NCBI GenBank assembly: GCA_036850595.1 | Contig: CM072156.1 | Span: 14,332,326-14,396,325 of the forward strand | DNA: 64,000 nt | Origin: Rhyacichthys aspro | Lineage: Eukaryota; Chordata; Actinopteri; Gobiiformes; Rhyacichthyidae | Reading direction: 5' to 3' | In this document: in pieces, positions 11,443 through 22,807 of the stretch | Layout: the number at the start of each line of letters is the position of its first letter | Position numbering within the stretch: position 1 is the stretch's first letter | The notes under the pieces: model-generated | The model's database searches: none | Seen by the model: the letters and a program-made list of their open reading frames with translations, nothing else | What the model was told of the DNA's origin: nothing | Made by a program: the position numbers and the translations under genes

Positions 11443-11448
11443 AATAAA
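11443..11448 (+). terminator. prlhr poly(A) signal
   Basis: AATAAA occurs 32 bases after the receptor stop codon, giving a very short 3' UTR. Another AATAAA at 11855-11860 could end a longer form. Confidence 0.5.
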
Positions 11449-13023
11449 AGTTCATAAGTGAATTCAACTTGTAATTTGTGTTCCCTGCCTCATACTACAC
11501 TCAACAAGTGCATTGTTGATGATGCTACAAATTGTACTCGTGTTTTTAAATGTCCACAGCATTTCAGTTTTTGACCAAATTAGTTACAAACCCTCAGACA
11601 GGTATAGAGGAAAGCTGTGTATTCACTGTCCAGATAAAAGGCTCTTTGACATCCTTTTTGTATGCTAACACTTAATGCTTGAGGGCCTTGGACTAAAATG
11701 CATAGACATAATTAGGTATATATTAAAAACATACACATTTGCCCAGGTGTATAATTCTGTGGCTGGCCGAGTCTGTATTGTGAGGTGCATGAATAGCTGT
11801 GTGCTTGTTCAGTGTAAAAAGCGTCCCTTTGGAAATGTATTACTTATGAGTTTCAATAAAATAGAATATATTTATTTATAGCTTGTGTGTACAGAATGTA
11901 AACATTTCTACTCTTCTAAAATGGAATTTCTTTCAAAAACATGTCACCTATTAAAATAAAAATGTGGATATGCTGTTTCTTTTAGGGTGCTCTGTTTTGT
12001 CTGTCCTTTATTGACAGTAACATACAGCAAAATTCGAAAGGAAACACTGTGGTAAAATAATTAGTGTCTTTAATTGAAAATATAATTTTTGTTCCTCAGA
12101 GCAACACAGTACAGTAGTCTCCACTCCCAAAAACAGAAGTGAGGTAGCCAGCAACTGCCCAATCCATTAGACAGGTCGAAGGAAGGAAATAGAAAGGCAC
12201 AAATCTACACATTATTAAAGATCAATTTGTAGCTCAAAACATCAAATAATAATGTAGTGTATCAATGATGGATTATTTGTTAAATTTTTTCCATTTTCAG
12301 GACAATGCTGGCTTTGATTGATGATTACACTTTTTTATATAAATACAAAACAATTAAGAATGTCCCTCATTAATCACAGTATACTAAGAGGTGACACCTT
12401 TACACAATATCTTATATAAAACAATTAAGTGCAATAAACAGAATACATTTAATCACTGTTCTGTTATAAATAAGCAACTTGTACCAGTGTTTTTATCATA
12501 TGTTGTTATTGTAATAGCTTGAGACTGAGAGAAAATCCTATGTGTGAGTTTAGGAACAGGAAGACAGACTGACAATTACCTGTGGTCAGTAATGGGTGGT
12601 AATTTGTACCCGATTTTTGCATGAAAATTGACTTTAATGATGGTGGAAAGCTACTGACTCATATTGTGGTTGTGTTCAAATAAAATGGACAAATAGTTAT
12701 AGTCAAAAACATACCTTTTGAAGGAATTTTACATAAAAGCTGTAATTATTGGAAAGTTCATGTCCAGTGTACAGAAATGAAATATAGTTTGTAAAATAAC
12801 ATTTCTTGAGTGACCTAGATATTAAATAAGGCATATCTCAGTGTTTTAAATTATTTGAAAGACTTTAGTGTGAATAAATACATTCTTTTGTAAGGTAAAA
12901 GACATGCTTGTTAGCAGTTTGACATTCAAAGCGAGATAAAAAAAAAAAAGTGCATATGCTGTTCACCCCCCAGATTCATATATATATATACAGTACAAAC
13001 ATATAGTTGGATTACTTAACACC
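11449..13023. other. Convergent 3' ends of prlhr and rab11fip1
   Basis: About 1.6 kb between two facing genes. On the + strand there is AATAAA at 11855-11860. On the - strand there is AATAAA at 12012-12007, which would give rab11fip1 a 3' UTR of about 1 kb. The two candidate signals lie only some 150 bases apart, so the transcripts may nearly abut or overlap. The sequence is AT-rich, with an A run at about 12940-12951 and a short TA repeat near 12980, and no further exon is seen. Confidence 0.5.
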
Positions 13024-16000
13024 TTACACAGGCTTGGCAGCATTGAGGGCATGCAGTATGGTGGGCTTCTCTTCTATGACACGTACCAGCAGGTTGTCTA
13101 TGTACTCCTCCAGCTCAACTATCTTTGCGTCTTTCTTCGACAGGTCCGCCTGCTGCTTTACAACTAGTGTGATCAACTCTTCTTGTGTGAGCTGAGTGTA
13201 AGGCCCACTTTTTGATGAGCCAGACACCTGCGGGGAGACAACACACAACAGAAATGCAAAAATGTACAACTTTTACAATCCAAAACTCTAAGAAAAGAAT
13301 TTGATACTATTTCTATTAATGTGGCAAAAAAAAAAAAAAAATTACATTGATGGTATCGCCCCGTAAATGTCAAATATATTATGAAAAGGCTGTGTGTTTA
13401 TCTCAACTGTGGAGTACCTTATTCTTGGCTGGTGCGCTATCATGGACCTTTATTTTTTCTTTGAAAGCAGGAGCACTTGTCGGCTGCTGGCTATCAGCTG
13501 GGTTCAGAGGCTTGACGGGATGTGGTCTGTAAAAGAAATGCTTACGTTACTTTAAAGTCCTTGAAGAAGAAATAAGGCTGGGTGTATGGACAAAAGCAAA
13601 AGGAAGGTCAGAATTATAATAAGTGACAGAAGATGAAATTTAAGTTTTTCCAGCGTTTCATTGTTTATCTGAGTCCACTATCCACAATCAAACTGAGCAA
13701 AACGACCAAGAAAAATGTCACAAAAGCCGCACCCAAAATAAATCCCAGCACCTCCTTTGCCTGCCCAAAGCAGAATGATATCAACAAATTGTCTCCATCT
13801 CACCTGCGTTGGCTTAATGCTAGCCCACCGCCACTGCTATTCTGAGCACTGACAGGCTGAACCTCAGAAGGTGAGACCCATGCTCGCAAAGGAGTCTTTC
13901 CTGCTGCCAAACCACCAGCTGCTGGTTCCTCCATAACTACAGGAAGGGGCTCCGAGGACACCATGAGTGATGATGAGGGCATAAATGGGTTTTGTATTTT
14001 GAGGTCAATTTGATGCTGTGGTGTTAGAGACTTATTCATGTCTTCAGTGTCTTCATCAGAATCAGCGCCATTTAAAACAGTGAAAGGATCGGTTGTTTTC
14101 TTCGAACTAAAAATGTTATCAAGATCATCCGCTGTCATTCCTTGTTCTTCAGGTTTTTTCTCTTTCTGCAAGTTGCCTGTAAAGAGGTTATCTACATCCT
14201 GATTATGCTTCGTTTGCCCCCATGGGTCTTTGGAGAGGAGCTCGTTATTGGGGAAGGGGTCAAACTGAGCAAAGTTTTCTTTTCTTTCTCTAATGTTCAC
14301 ATTAGAATCAGAGACTGTATTTCTGTCTGGGGCTTTCACTGAATCTTCTTGGAGCGCTGGCTCTTTGCCACTAACCCTTTGCCGAGGTTTGGCCGTGGGT
14401 GCATCTTTGTTTGCTGATGTTTGAGTGTTGCTTTGGTTGCCTTGTGGTGATTTATCTGGATCAGTTTGGCTTTTGGGTGTGGGGGGTTGTAAAGCTGTTG
14501 TTGGTGGGCGCAATACTTTCCGTGGTCCATCACTGGGCGTCACAGACTCAACACTTGTCCTATCAGTGCTCACTTGTCTTTGCGATGGAGAAGGATCAGA
14601 GCTCTCATTAGATGAACGAGTCTGGCTATTGTTCTGTCTTTGTTTTTGACTGGATTCATCCTGTGATCTTAACTGTGGTGGTGCCCTTGGTTTGGGGGGA
14701 TCTGGGGCTGCCACATTTTTTGAAGAGACTGGTTTTGGCAGCTGTGGGGGTGTTTGATATTGTTGTGCAGTGGAGCTCTCTCGGGGAAGACTTGTCTCCC
14801 TCTCTTCCGGGCCATCCACGCTCATCTCTTTGCCAGAAAATTCAACATGACTGTCTCTATGTTTTTGATTGACCTCAGCGATGATATGGTCCCACCGAGT
14901 GTGCCCCTGCACTCCATGTCTCTTCTGAGGAAACAGTGTGTCATAATCAGGAAGTGGTAAAGACATCCTTTGGCTTTGCTGTGGTGCGTCCGGCTCAACA
15001 TAAGCGGGATTGTGGATCTCTCTGCCTCCGGTGTGGGTGCCGTTGACCCCATAAGACGGGGGCAAAGGGGCTCTTCTCTTCTTTTCCGCCATGGTGTCTG
15101 AATCTTCCAGTGATGGAAGATTCTCTGTGCTGCCACAAGGAGAATTAGATAGGCTTCTGTTTTGTGGAGCAAGTGAAGAATGGAGCTTGTGAAAACTATC
15201 AAAAGACTCAGATGGGGCAATAGAGAGGGTAGAGTCTGGGGCAGCTGGGGAAGGACACTGCTGACTGGAGGTTTGACAGTCAGTAGGGTCAGACTTCAGA
15301 GTGTCAGAGAGTGTCAATCTGCCAGAGAGTGAAAACAAAGGCCTACAGGTCAGTGGGACCACCATTAGATCCACTAATATACAGCCCATCACCACATTTT
15401 CACTACTTCATTTACACCTACAACTAAGCTTCCCTGTACAACACTAGCAAAATAGACTGGATATTACAAAGCAACAGTCTTCAACAGGACAACAAGACAA
15501 CTTCTGAACCAAAACACCTAAACAGAGCCTTGTTGAGACATTAACCAGAAAGAGGAATCAGAGACTAATCTAAACTGATAGAATATGCAAATTATGCAAC
15601 AGTACAACTACCTTTTGTCTACACCGACACACAACTCTTTAAAAGACTATACCACACTATACTATTATATCAAAGAATGCATTTACAAGCAAGAGTTCCT
15701 TACCATCAAGATCCCAACAACCACATACAGACGCAGGTAACAAATACTGTGCTGTTCTTTCCTTATGTGCAATAACCAGCCCTCAACCTGCTCTACAACA
15801 TGGGCCCAACAAAAGACACGCCCCAAATCTCATTAGCATAGACACCAAACTAGTCTAACTGGTCAGTCAGTTGCAGACAGGAATCCACAGTTTTGGTAAT
15901 TCAAGACTTCCATGAGGTACGGTAACAGATACAGGGGTTTTCCAAATTTCACTTTTAACATGTACATAAGGCCTAAAGGCAAAAGTGGACAACTGTAGTA

Positions 16001-19000
16001 GTAATCTAGAGCCATTTTGTCATAGGTTTTCTAAACAAAAATATTTAATCCGGTCGTTCTCGTGGAGAAACAGGAAATTACTGCAGTGTCGGGAAATGCT
16101 CAAATGCAACACAGGAAAAGTATAGAGCAGATGAAAATGGACAAACAACATGAAAAAACTCATAGAAACACTGAGTGATTTCTTCTCTCTCTTATTCACT
16201 AGATTGTCTAGTCTAGTTGTTAATGATCCAAATTTCTATATGTGTTAAATTTGTGTATATGTATAAAAATGTTATTGCTCATAAAATATCCCACTACAGC
16301 ATTTGCATCGTAGCTTGTATTTTTGAGACATTTTTCTTGAGAAATGAAATACTACATTAATAAGTTCTGAATGGGTAAAGGCCTACCTGGGTTTCACTGC
16401 AGACACTTTGGCTGTACGGTTGAGGAAGACCATGGCAGAAGGAATGGATGGGTTGCTGCTGGGTTTTGACTCAGTTGGGCTTTCGTTACTGCTCACTGCA
16501 AGATCTGAACTGAGGGAAATCTCCTCAAAAGGATTGGTGGATTTGTGGGAAGCTGGTAGGTCTTGGTCTCTTGTCTGACGTACAGCAGGAGAAGGCGGCT
16601 CTTCTTTGACCTCTTGGGCTACATCCTCCTTTTTCTCCTCTTTCTTTCGAATCATCCCAAAGAGAGAGGTCAGCCGCTCGCTCATGGAGGCCTCCTCCTG
16701 CCTCTTCTGCTCCTCTGCTTTCAGAGCTTGTTCCTGCCGCCTCAGTTCCTCCTGACGACGCTCCTCTTCACGCTTCTCATTCTCTGCTGCCTCCAGCATC
16801 CGACGCTCTTCTTCTTGCTTTCTCCACATTTCTTCCTCCTCCTTCTGCTTCTTTCTTCTTGCCTCATCTTCTAAGAGCCTTCTCTTCCTGTTTTGTTCCT
16901 CTTGGTGGCGTCGTTCCTCTTCCTGCTGTAGTATTAAGGCCTCTGCTCTCTTCTTCTCCTCCTCTTCTAATCTCTTGGCCTCTGCTATTCGTCTCTGCTC
17001 CTCTTGATGGCGCTGTTGCTCCAGTAAGGCCCAATCTGTAGACTGGCAGTTGGAATGCATTGGTGCACTTTTAAAGGTATCAGCAGGGAGATCTAAGGTT
17101 TGCTTGCTGATGTCTTCCACAGATCCCTGTCCTGAGCTGTTCAGACTGATTGTAGACCCACTCTTGGCTTCAGCCTCCTCTGAGTAAACATGGCTGCCAT
17201 TGATGCACAGGTTATTCAAATCATTTTGCTTGGAGCGGCCCAGAATTGAGAAAGGCCCTTGAGAAACCCTGCTGTCGGAGCTGCCAGTTCGCTTGTGGCC
17301 CAGGAATTTGAATTTCTTTTTAACTGTGAAAGGCAGGCAAAATATGACGTCAGTGTTTACATGTAAAACACATTACACAATCTGTAGGTACTCTCTGCGG
17401 GTTAAATGTTAACTCACCTCCAGGAGAGTCTACGTTGAGGCCAGACGAGCGGCTGCTACTAAGGGATGAATTCTTCTCGGGAAGGGTACCCAGAGTAGAC
17501 ATGGACTGAGAAATGTTACGCTGCAGGTTTGATTTGGGTGCAAATAATGTTTTGATTTTGGACTTCTTTTTCTCTTCTGGAGTTTGATTGAGTGAGACAG
17601 CATCAGCCTCCCCCTCACTGTCTGTCAGGACCTGACTGACAGACGGCACAATGGCTGAAGCCGAATCAGAGAAGCCATCTTTTTTCTTCCCTCGCACTTT
17701 GTCTTTCAGCTTGGAGATGCGGGAGCGAGGTTTGTCCTGCATGGAAAGGTCAAGCATGCTGGCTGACATGTTGTTTCTCAAGAACTGGATGTCGAGCAGC
17801 ACCTCCCCTCGTGCTTTGTCCTCTTTCCCAGTTTTATCCACGAGTTTGAACCAACTGTAATTGACAGAAAGGATCAGTCAGATGTTTTTGACAGAACCAC
17901 TGGTATCAACATGTGTTACTATTGTTACAGTGGTTAAAGCTATGTAGAAAATTAGTTTTGAGCTCATTTATGAAACATAGCATTTCAATAACCAAAATTT
18001 AATATTCTAAACCAAATATCAAGTCAAGTCCTTCTGAGTCTGTATAAAATTTATTTTCTTGTTTTATCCCATCAAGTACTGTGGCCTTGTCATATAAATG
18101 CAGCACAGTATAGCTGATTTATATTGTTGTCTATTGTTTGCATTTTAGTGACTTAATGAACCGAAGTCCTATTAAACAAAAGACAGCTTCAAGGGACTGA
18201 AAGGTGTCATTACCAACGTACAGTTTGTTCTAGTTCAAACCGCAGGGAGGACAAGAAGAACTTTGTTTAGGGCCCGCCCCATGTCCACTCTGTTACAGGA
18301 TCAACACTTGATGTGTAGGGGAGTGTTCTGGAGTGGCCTTTTTAAAATTAAACCCAGACAAGCAATTAGTCCATTACATGCTGACGATGTGGCTGTAAGT
18401 AACACCCTGCAATTAAACGACTCACCACCCTTTTATGACAGCATTTGGCCATTATGTGAAAGCTTTGACCTTTTACTTTTCCCCACTGCTTAACTCTCTT
18501 ACCACTTTATTAAAGAAAAGTTATGAATGTTAGCAAAATAAGGTTGAATTACTATTACACTCATACATCACAATTAGGGAGTGTTCACTATAAGTAACAT
18601 GACTGGGTCAAGCCCTCTGCTTTGCAACAGAGGATATATTTTGTGGTATCCCGTTGCTTTTTATCCAATCAGCAAGCTCTGTGAGTTAACTGGCTTTTAT
18701 ATTCATGGAGGCAGCAATTGTTTTGTTTAAAGTGCTTTCATTTAGATTAACAGAGGAGATGATGCTATAAACTATTAAACGTGTGTAGGGAGGCTCTAGA
18801 GCTCATGCCAATGTAATAATCTACTGTATCTACAAACCAAGTAGAACAGAGCAGACAGTAAAAGAAGATAGAGGTTCTTAGTAATATGAAGGCGATTAAG
18901 TTGTTCCAGTGGTGCGCTCACTTATCCTGTTTGGCTAGTTCCGTCGGTTAACTTTAAGGTCACTTCTTTTTCATTGTCAATTATTAACAACACAGACAAC

Positions 19001-20836
19001 CTCATGAGAGTGGACTTGGCTTTAACACGTAAATACAAAATAGACAAATTGTGAAATAATCTAGTTTGTATAATAAACTAATGTTAGGAAGGAAAAACAT
19101 GCATTTCCCAACCAGAATCTGATATGGCAAGGTAATCTGACACTGAAGCCTTGTGTGACTTGTGCCAATGGAAATAATCGGTACTAAACTCACACACTGA
19201 TAAATTAATATACACCACTCTATTGTATCTCAGGCAATGACGACACAGCTCCCTTTCAGCAAGAAAACAAAGTCCTCAATGTCACGCCCTGAAAAGGCAC
19301 AACTGGGAAACACAAAGGTAATCCAATACTAACATGCTCTGAGACCAAACCAGCAACATCTGATACCTATCTCCTCAATGAGGGCTTCAGAGGAGACACA
19401 AAAACCAAGAAGATCAGCCTTATGAAATGGACTTTGTCTCATGAGTATAAAAAAGAAACACAAAGCAAACAGAAGATAACACTTAAGATATGGCAGTGCA
19501 ACAGCCAAGTGAATGAGGTCATATAATAGTGTAGTGGGAAAAAGCTGTCCTTGGGTGAATTACAGAAGAATCACAAACCACTTCATTAAGCTGAGACCAG
19601 TCTATAATAAGGCTTTATTATTTTTTTCTAATCCTCTTATGTAAAAGGGAGTATGTCCAAACTACACAAAAACATGGGTTTGTTTTTGTTCTTGTTCCAC
19701 CTGTTACACCCAAGCAACGTCAGGCCACAGATGTCATTGAGACTAATTTAACATCTATGGGTGTGAGCAGGTGTACTGTAAGCTACTATAATAACAGAGG
19801 AACTTTAACTATAAGGAAATGATTTTCTTTTAACATCAAGAGAATTTGGTGGGAGTTGGTTTCAAATCGAAGTCTTGCTTAATTTAAGAGATAGAGTAGA
19901 GAGTAGAGAAATCTGATGGCATTGCATTGGCATTGTATATTTGTTTTAATTTCAACTCAGGACTTGGAATCTTCTTGAATGAGGTGAAATTTAGAAACTG
20001 TCAAAACTGTTTCATATGTTTCATTCTGATTTTTTTCCCCCCCCAGATGTTGCCTTTTTTTAATATATATTCACTTCTAGATAACATGTATGGCTGTGTA
20101 TTTCTTAACAAAGCCCCTATTTGTTTGATCAATATTCACCTAAAAAGGTCATACATTATAACAGCACAAGGCCATGGGTTGACAATTAATTCTCTAAAAG
20201 TGACATATTTTCTAGTAGCAAGTAACAAGTGACGTTATAACATTCATTTGAGTCACTTTTTGGATGAGTTCTCCCATTGCATTGATCCACATACTTATGT
20301 ATCTCCTCATGTCTTTTTGTTTCTGGTTGCTATTTTGTATTTATGTTATTTTGGTTACTTCACTAATGAGTTATTTTTAGATATTTTTGGTATAAAACCT
20401 ACCTTTAGTACTTTTTAATACAGCTCACTCTGCATTGCATAGGCCTACTGTTATGGGGAAAATGTATCTATGGTGGGAGTACTTACTTTGTACTTTTGTG
20501 GGCCTTGTTGTCATGCTGCTCCAGTAAATTGACCACAGCCTGCCCCAGGAACTTGTCAAGCCCCACTTGGGCCCGATGCATCACAATGATGTACAGCGTG
20601 CACCGTTCAGCGTTTCCCGGGTGGAACAGTGGCAGGTCAAACGACGCCTCTTCTTTCCACACTGGGGCGACACATTTCTCTGCCACACACGTAGAAAACT
20701 TGTCTTTTGCCACCTGAATGATGGCATAAGCGTCGTTGGTGCCATTTTTCCCTTTGACGCGCAGGTCCTTAGCTTGATGCACCGTTACGCGCACACTCGT
20801 TGGAAACCACTGCTGACTCTGATCGGCCAGAGACAT
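13024..20836 (-). CDS. rab11fip1: Rab11 family-interacting protein 1 (Rab-coupling protein, class I FIP)
   Basis: Six coding exons on the - strand: 20836-20487, 17854-17418, 17323-16387, 15318-13804, 13526-13418 and 13227-13024. They join in phase to 3552 bases, 1183 aa; the human long form is 1283. An N-terminal C2 domain (about residues 8-115; VHQAKDLRVKGKNGTNDAYA) binds acidic phospholipids. Then come conserved class I segments (DIQFLRNNMSASMLDLSM, KKKFKFLGHKRTGSSDSR), a Glu/Arg/Gln-rich helix at about 360-490 likely to form a coiled coil, and NPF motifs (STNPFEE in exon 3, IQNPFMP in exon 4) of the type bound by EHD proteins. The last exon is the Rab-binding domain, with TQEELITLVVKQQADL and ELEEYIDNLLVRVIEE. 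The protein tethers Rab11 (and Rab4/Rab14 in mammals) to recycling endosomes and sorts cargo such as integrins and the transferrin receptor. Start: ATG just after a plausible 5' UTR acceptor (CTTTCTACAG on the - strand). Confidence 0.95.
13804..15318 (-). other. rab11fip1: Large in-frame cassette exon of rab11fip1
   Basis: This exon is 1515 bases, exactly 505 codons, entered and left in the same phase (two bases carried over at each end). Skipping it would leave a 678-aa protein with C2, coiled coil and Rab-binding domain intact, close to the 649-aa human RCP isoform. The encoded region is Ser/Pro/Gln/Asn-rich and presumably disordered, with DPF and NPF-like motifs. Splicing of the short form is inferred from phase and from the human gene. 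Confidence 0.75.
17855..20486 (-). other. rab11fip1 intron 1
   Basis: A 2.6-kb intron on the - strand with donor GTAAGT at 20486-20481 and acceptor AATTACAG ending at 17855. It is AT-rich and holds a C run near 20037-20045. I see no additional exon or structured repeat. Confidence 0.6.
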
Positions 20837-21330
20837 CCTCCGAAGTCTGTAGAAAGTAAACTACAGTTAAACAAAATTATCTAGACAAACGTTGAAATGC
20901 TGGCAAACTTTGTCGGGCCTCGGGTTCACCCTTCCCGTCCTCTGCCGCTGTGGGTTTAGGTTACCTAGTTTCAGGAAGCTCAGGTTGGTGTCGTGTCGTA
21001 ATGCTACTCCCTCGTCTTCGTAACGCTCTGTTAAGTACTACCCCCAAAGTTATAATACTTCACTCAACCCCACTATGCGAACTATTGCGGCACAATGAAG
21101 ACAGTGTGTGCCGGCTAATTCCTTTAAGAGGCTTTTAATAAACACAATTCAGTTGTTTTGCCTCGGTAGTTCCACTGTGGACTTCCCTGATGTTGTAAAG
21201 TTTCCTCCCATACTCTACATCCTTGAACCTAATTGGATCATGTTGATGTCAGTGGGCGTCAATGGTTGGATATCAAAGTAAGAGGGCGGGACTACGCGTA
21301 CCGTTAACCAGCAGTGTGTGGGGACTGATC
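20837..21330 (-). promoter_or_regulatory. rab11fip1 5' region and probable promoter
   Basis: On the - strand the bases just before the ATG read CTTTCTACAG|ACTTCGGAGG, a plausible acceptor at about 20848. A matching donor, ACTAG|GTAACC, lies after 20965, so a short non-coding first exon upstream of that is likely. Around 21280-21300 there is a GGGCGGG GC box beside CpG-containing sequence, and the local GC content is higher than in the flanks. Transcription start and exon length are inferred. Confidence 0.4.
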
Positions 21331-22807
21331 GGGAGTCAGTGGTCTGCTTTTCCAAACTGACTCACTGCACTGCTGCACTGCACTTCAAATGCAGCACACC
21401 ACTTCATTGACAAGACAGCAGCCTATCCCGTCATCTTTGAATAGGTCCAGCTATAACTGGCCAAGACTCTCCTGAGCTGAGATGTGGAATGAATCAAAAG
21501 AAATATACTTGTATTAAGAGGCAGCAATAGGGACATAGAGTTAACTGGCTACAGAAAGTATAGAATTTACTAGATTTTTTTTTTTTTTTATCAAACAAAA
21601 ACAAAGAAAAAAATGTAGACTATCATGAGTTATCTGTTTTTTGTTTTAATTATCTGAGTTTGTATTGAAATGTTCAGTTTTGCTCTTTGGAAAGAATGTG
21701 GTAGCCTGTACAAACTGTGGAAATAAAGGAAACACATATTTCTCATTACTATATGTGAATTGTGGCTTTTGAAATACACTTGAAAGGACACATGGTGTTT
21801 TACTTAATTTTAAGTTCATTTTCCATGCAGCACTTATCAAATGATTAACCAGATGAATGATGACTGATACTGAGAGCATTGGTACATATAGAACATGACA
21901 ATAGTACACAGAGATATGTAGTGGGAACATTATAGTTTGTTTTTTCAACAAAAGATGAAATGTGCACAGATTATATATTTTTATTTAAACTGTCTGTTGT
22001 ATAAAATGTTTTGGAGCCACAACACACACTTCGTGTCTAAAAGCCGATTTTTGGATTCTTGAATTTTGGTTTTGATAAAAATTAGTTAGACAACATGCCA
22101 CACTAATGTCAGCCAATAAGAGAAAAATATCCAGGAGAGGATGCAATAATGCATTAAATTAAAGCCTTTTCTCTGATATGAAAATAGTTGAATGGGGTAT
22201 TGTATCTTTTCTGGTATTTTGTCAGGTTTGCAGAGCTTGGAGTGATACATACAGAAAAATATTCTTTATGTTTTCTTGTTTACTCTGAGACGCTCATTCA
22301 AATACTCTTGGCACTACATGTGCCTATACACAAACACACGCACACAAATAAACAATGCACACACAAATAATACAAACACACTAGCAAGTGCATACAAAAG
22401 CATAAACACAAGATTGTCCACAGAGTAAAAGTATGTAGCTGGATTTTTGAAATGGCCTGCTTTTCCATTTCCTGCTTTGATATGCATTAAAAGATCAAAA
22501 CATTAAAGCTTCCATATAATCAACATCATATGTTGATCTTAAAAATACTTGCATCTTATGGTAAATTAAACACACATACACAAGTATACATTTTTAATAA
22601 TAAAACATCTGCTTTTTCATTAGCTATTTGACTTCAAACATTTAAAGTTTTACCGTTTTACAAAGGTGGAAAGTACCAGTTTATGGTCCTAGATGGCTAC
22701 ATGATTTTACATCATAAATTAATTAATATAATCAAAACATTTGAACACAACTGAACCCAATCATTTAAAACCATTAAGGTTGTGCATAGATCACACAGAT
22801 GTAGAGA
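21331..22807 (-). other. adgra2 3' UTR and rab11fip1-adgra2 spacer
   Basis: AT-rich sequence with a - strand AATAAA at 21985-21980, about 820 bases beyond the adgra2 stop codon, which is a reasonable 3' UTR length. There is a T run at about 21577-21590 and CA-rich sequence near 22321-22382. Human BRF2, which lies between ADGRA2 and RAB11FIP1, has no recognisable counterpart here. Confidence 0.5.
22321..22382. repeat. Imperfect CA-rich microsatellite
   Basis: Runs of CACACA interrupted by AAATAA and ATAC units, lying in the predicted adgra2 3' UTR. It is low complexity and gives a spurious + strand reading frame. Confidence 0.7.

Noticed and set aside
16563..17041. Leu-rich, membrane-like + strand frames
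   Set aside because: Antisense shadow of the Glu/Arg/Gln-rich coiled-coil exon of rab11fip1.
21331..22807. brf2 between rab11fip1 and adgra2, as in human
   Set aside because: No zinc-ribbon or cyclin-repeat coding sequence is present in the 1.5-kb gap on either strand.
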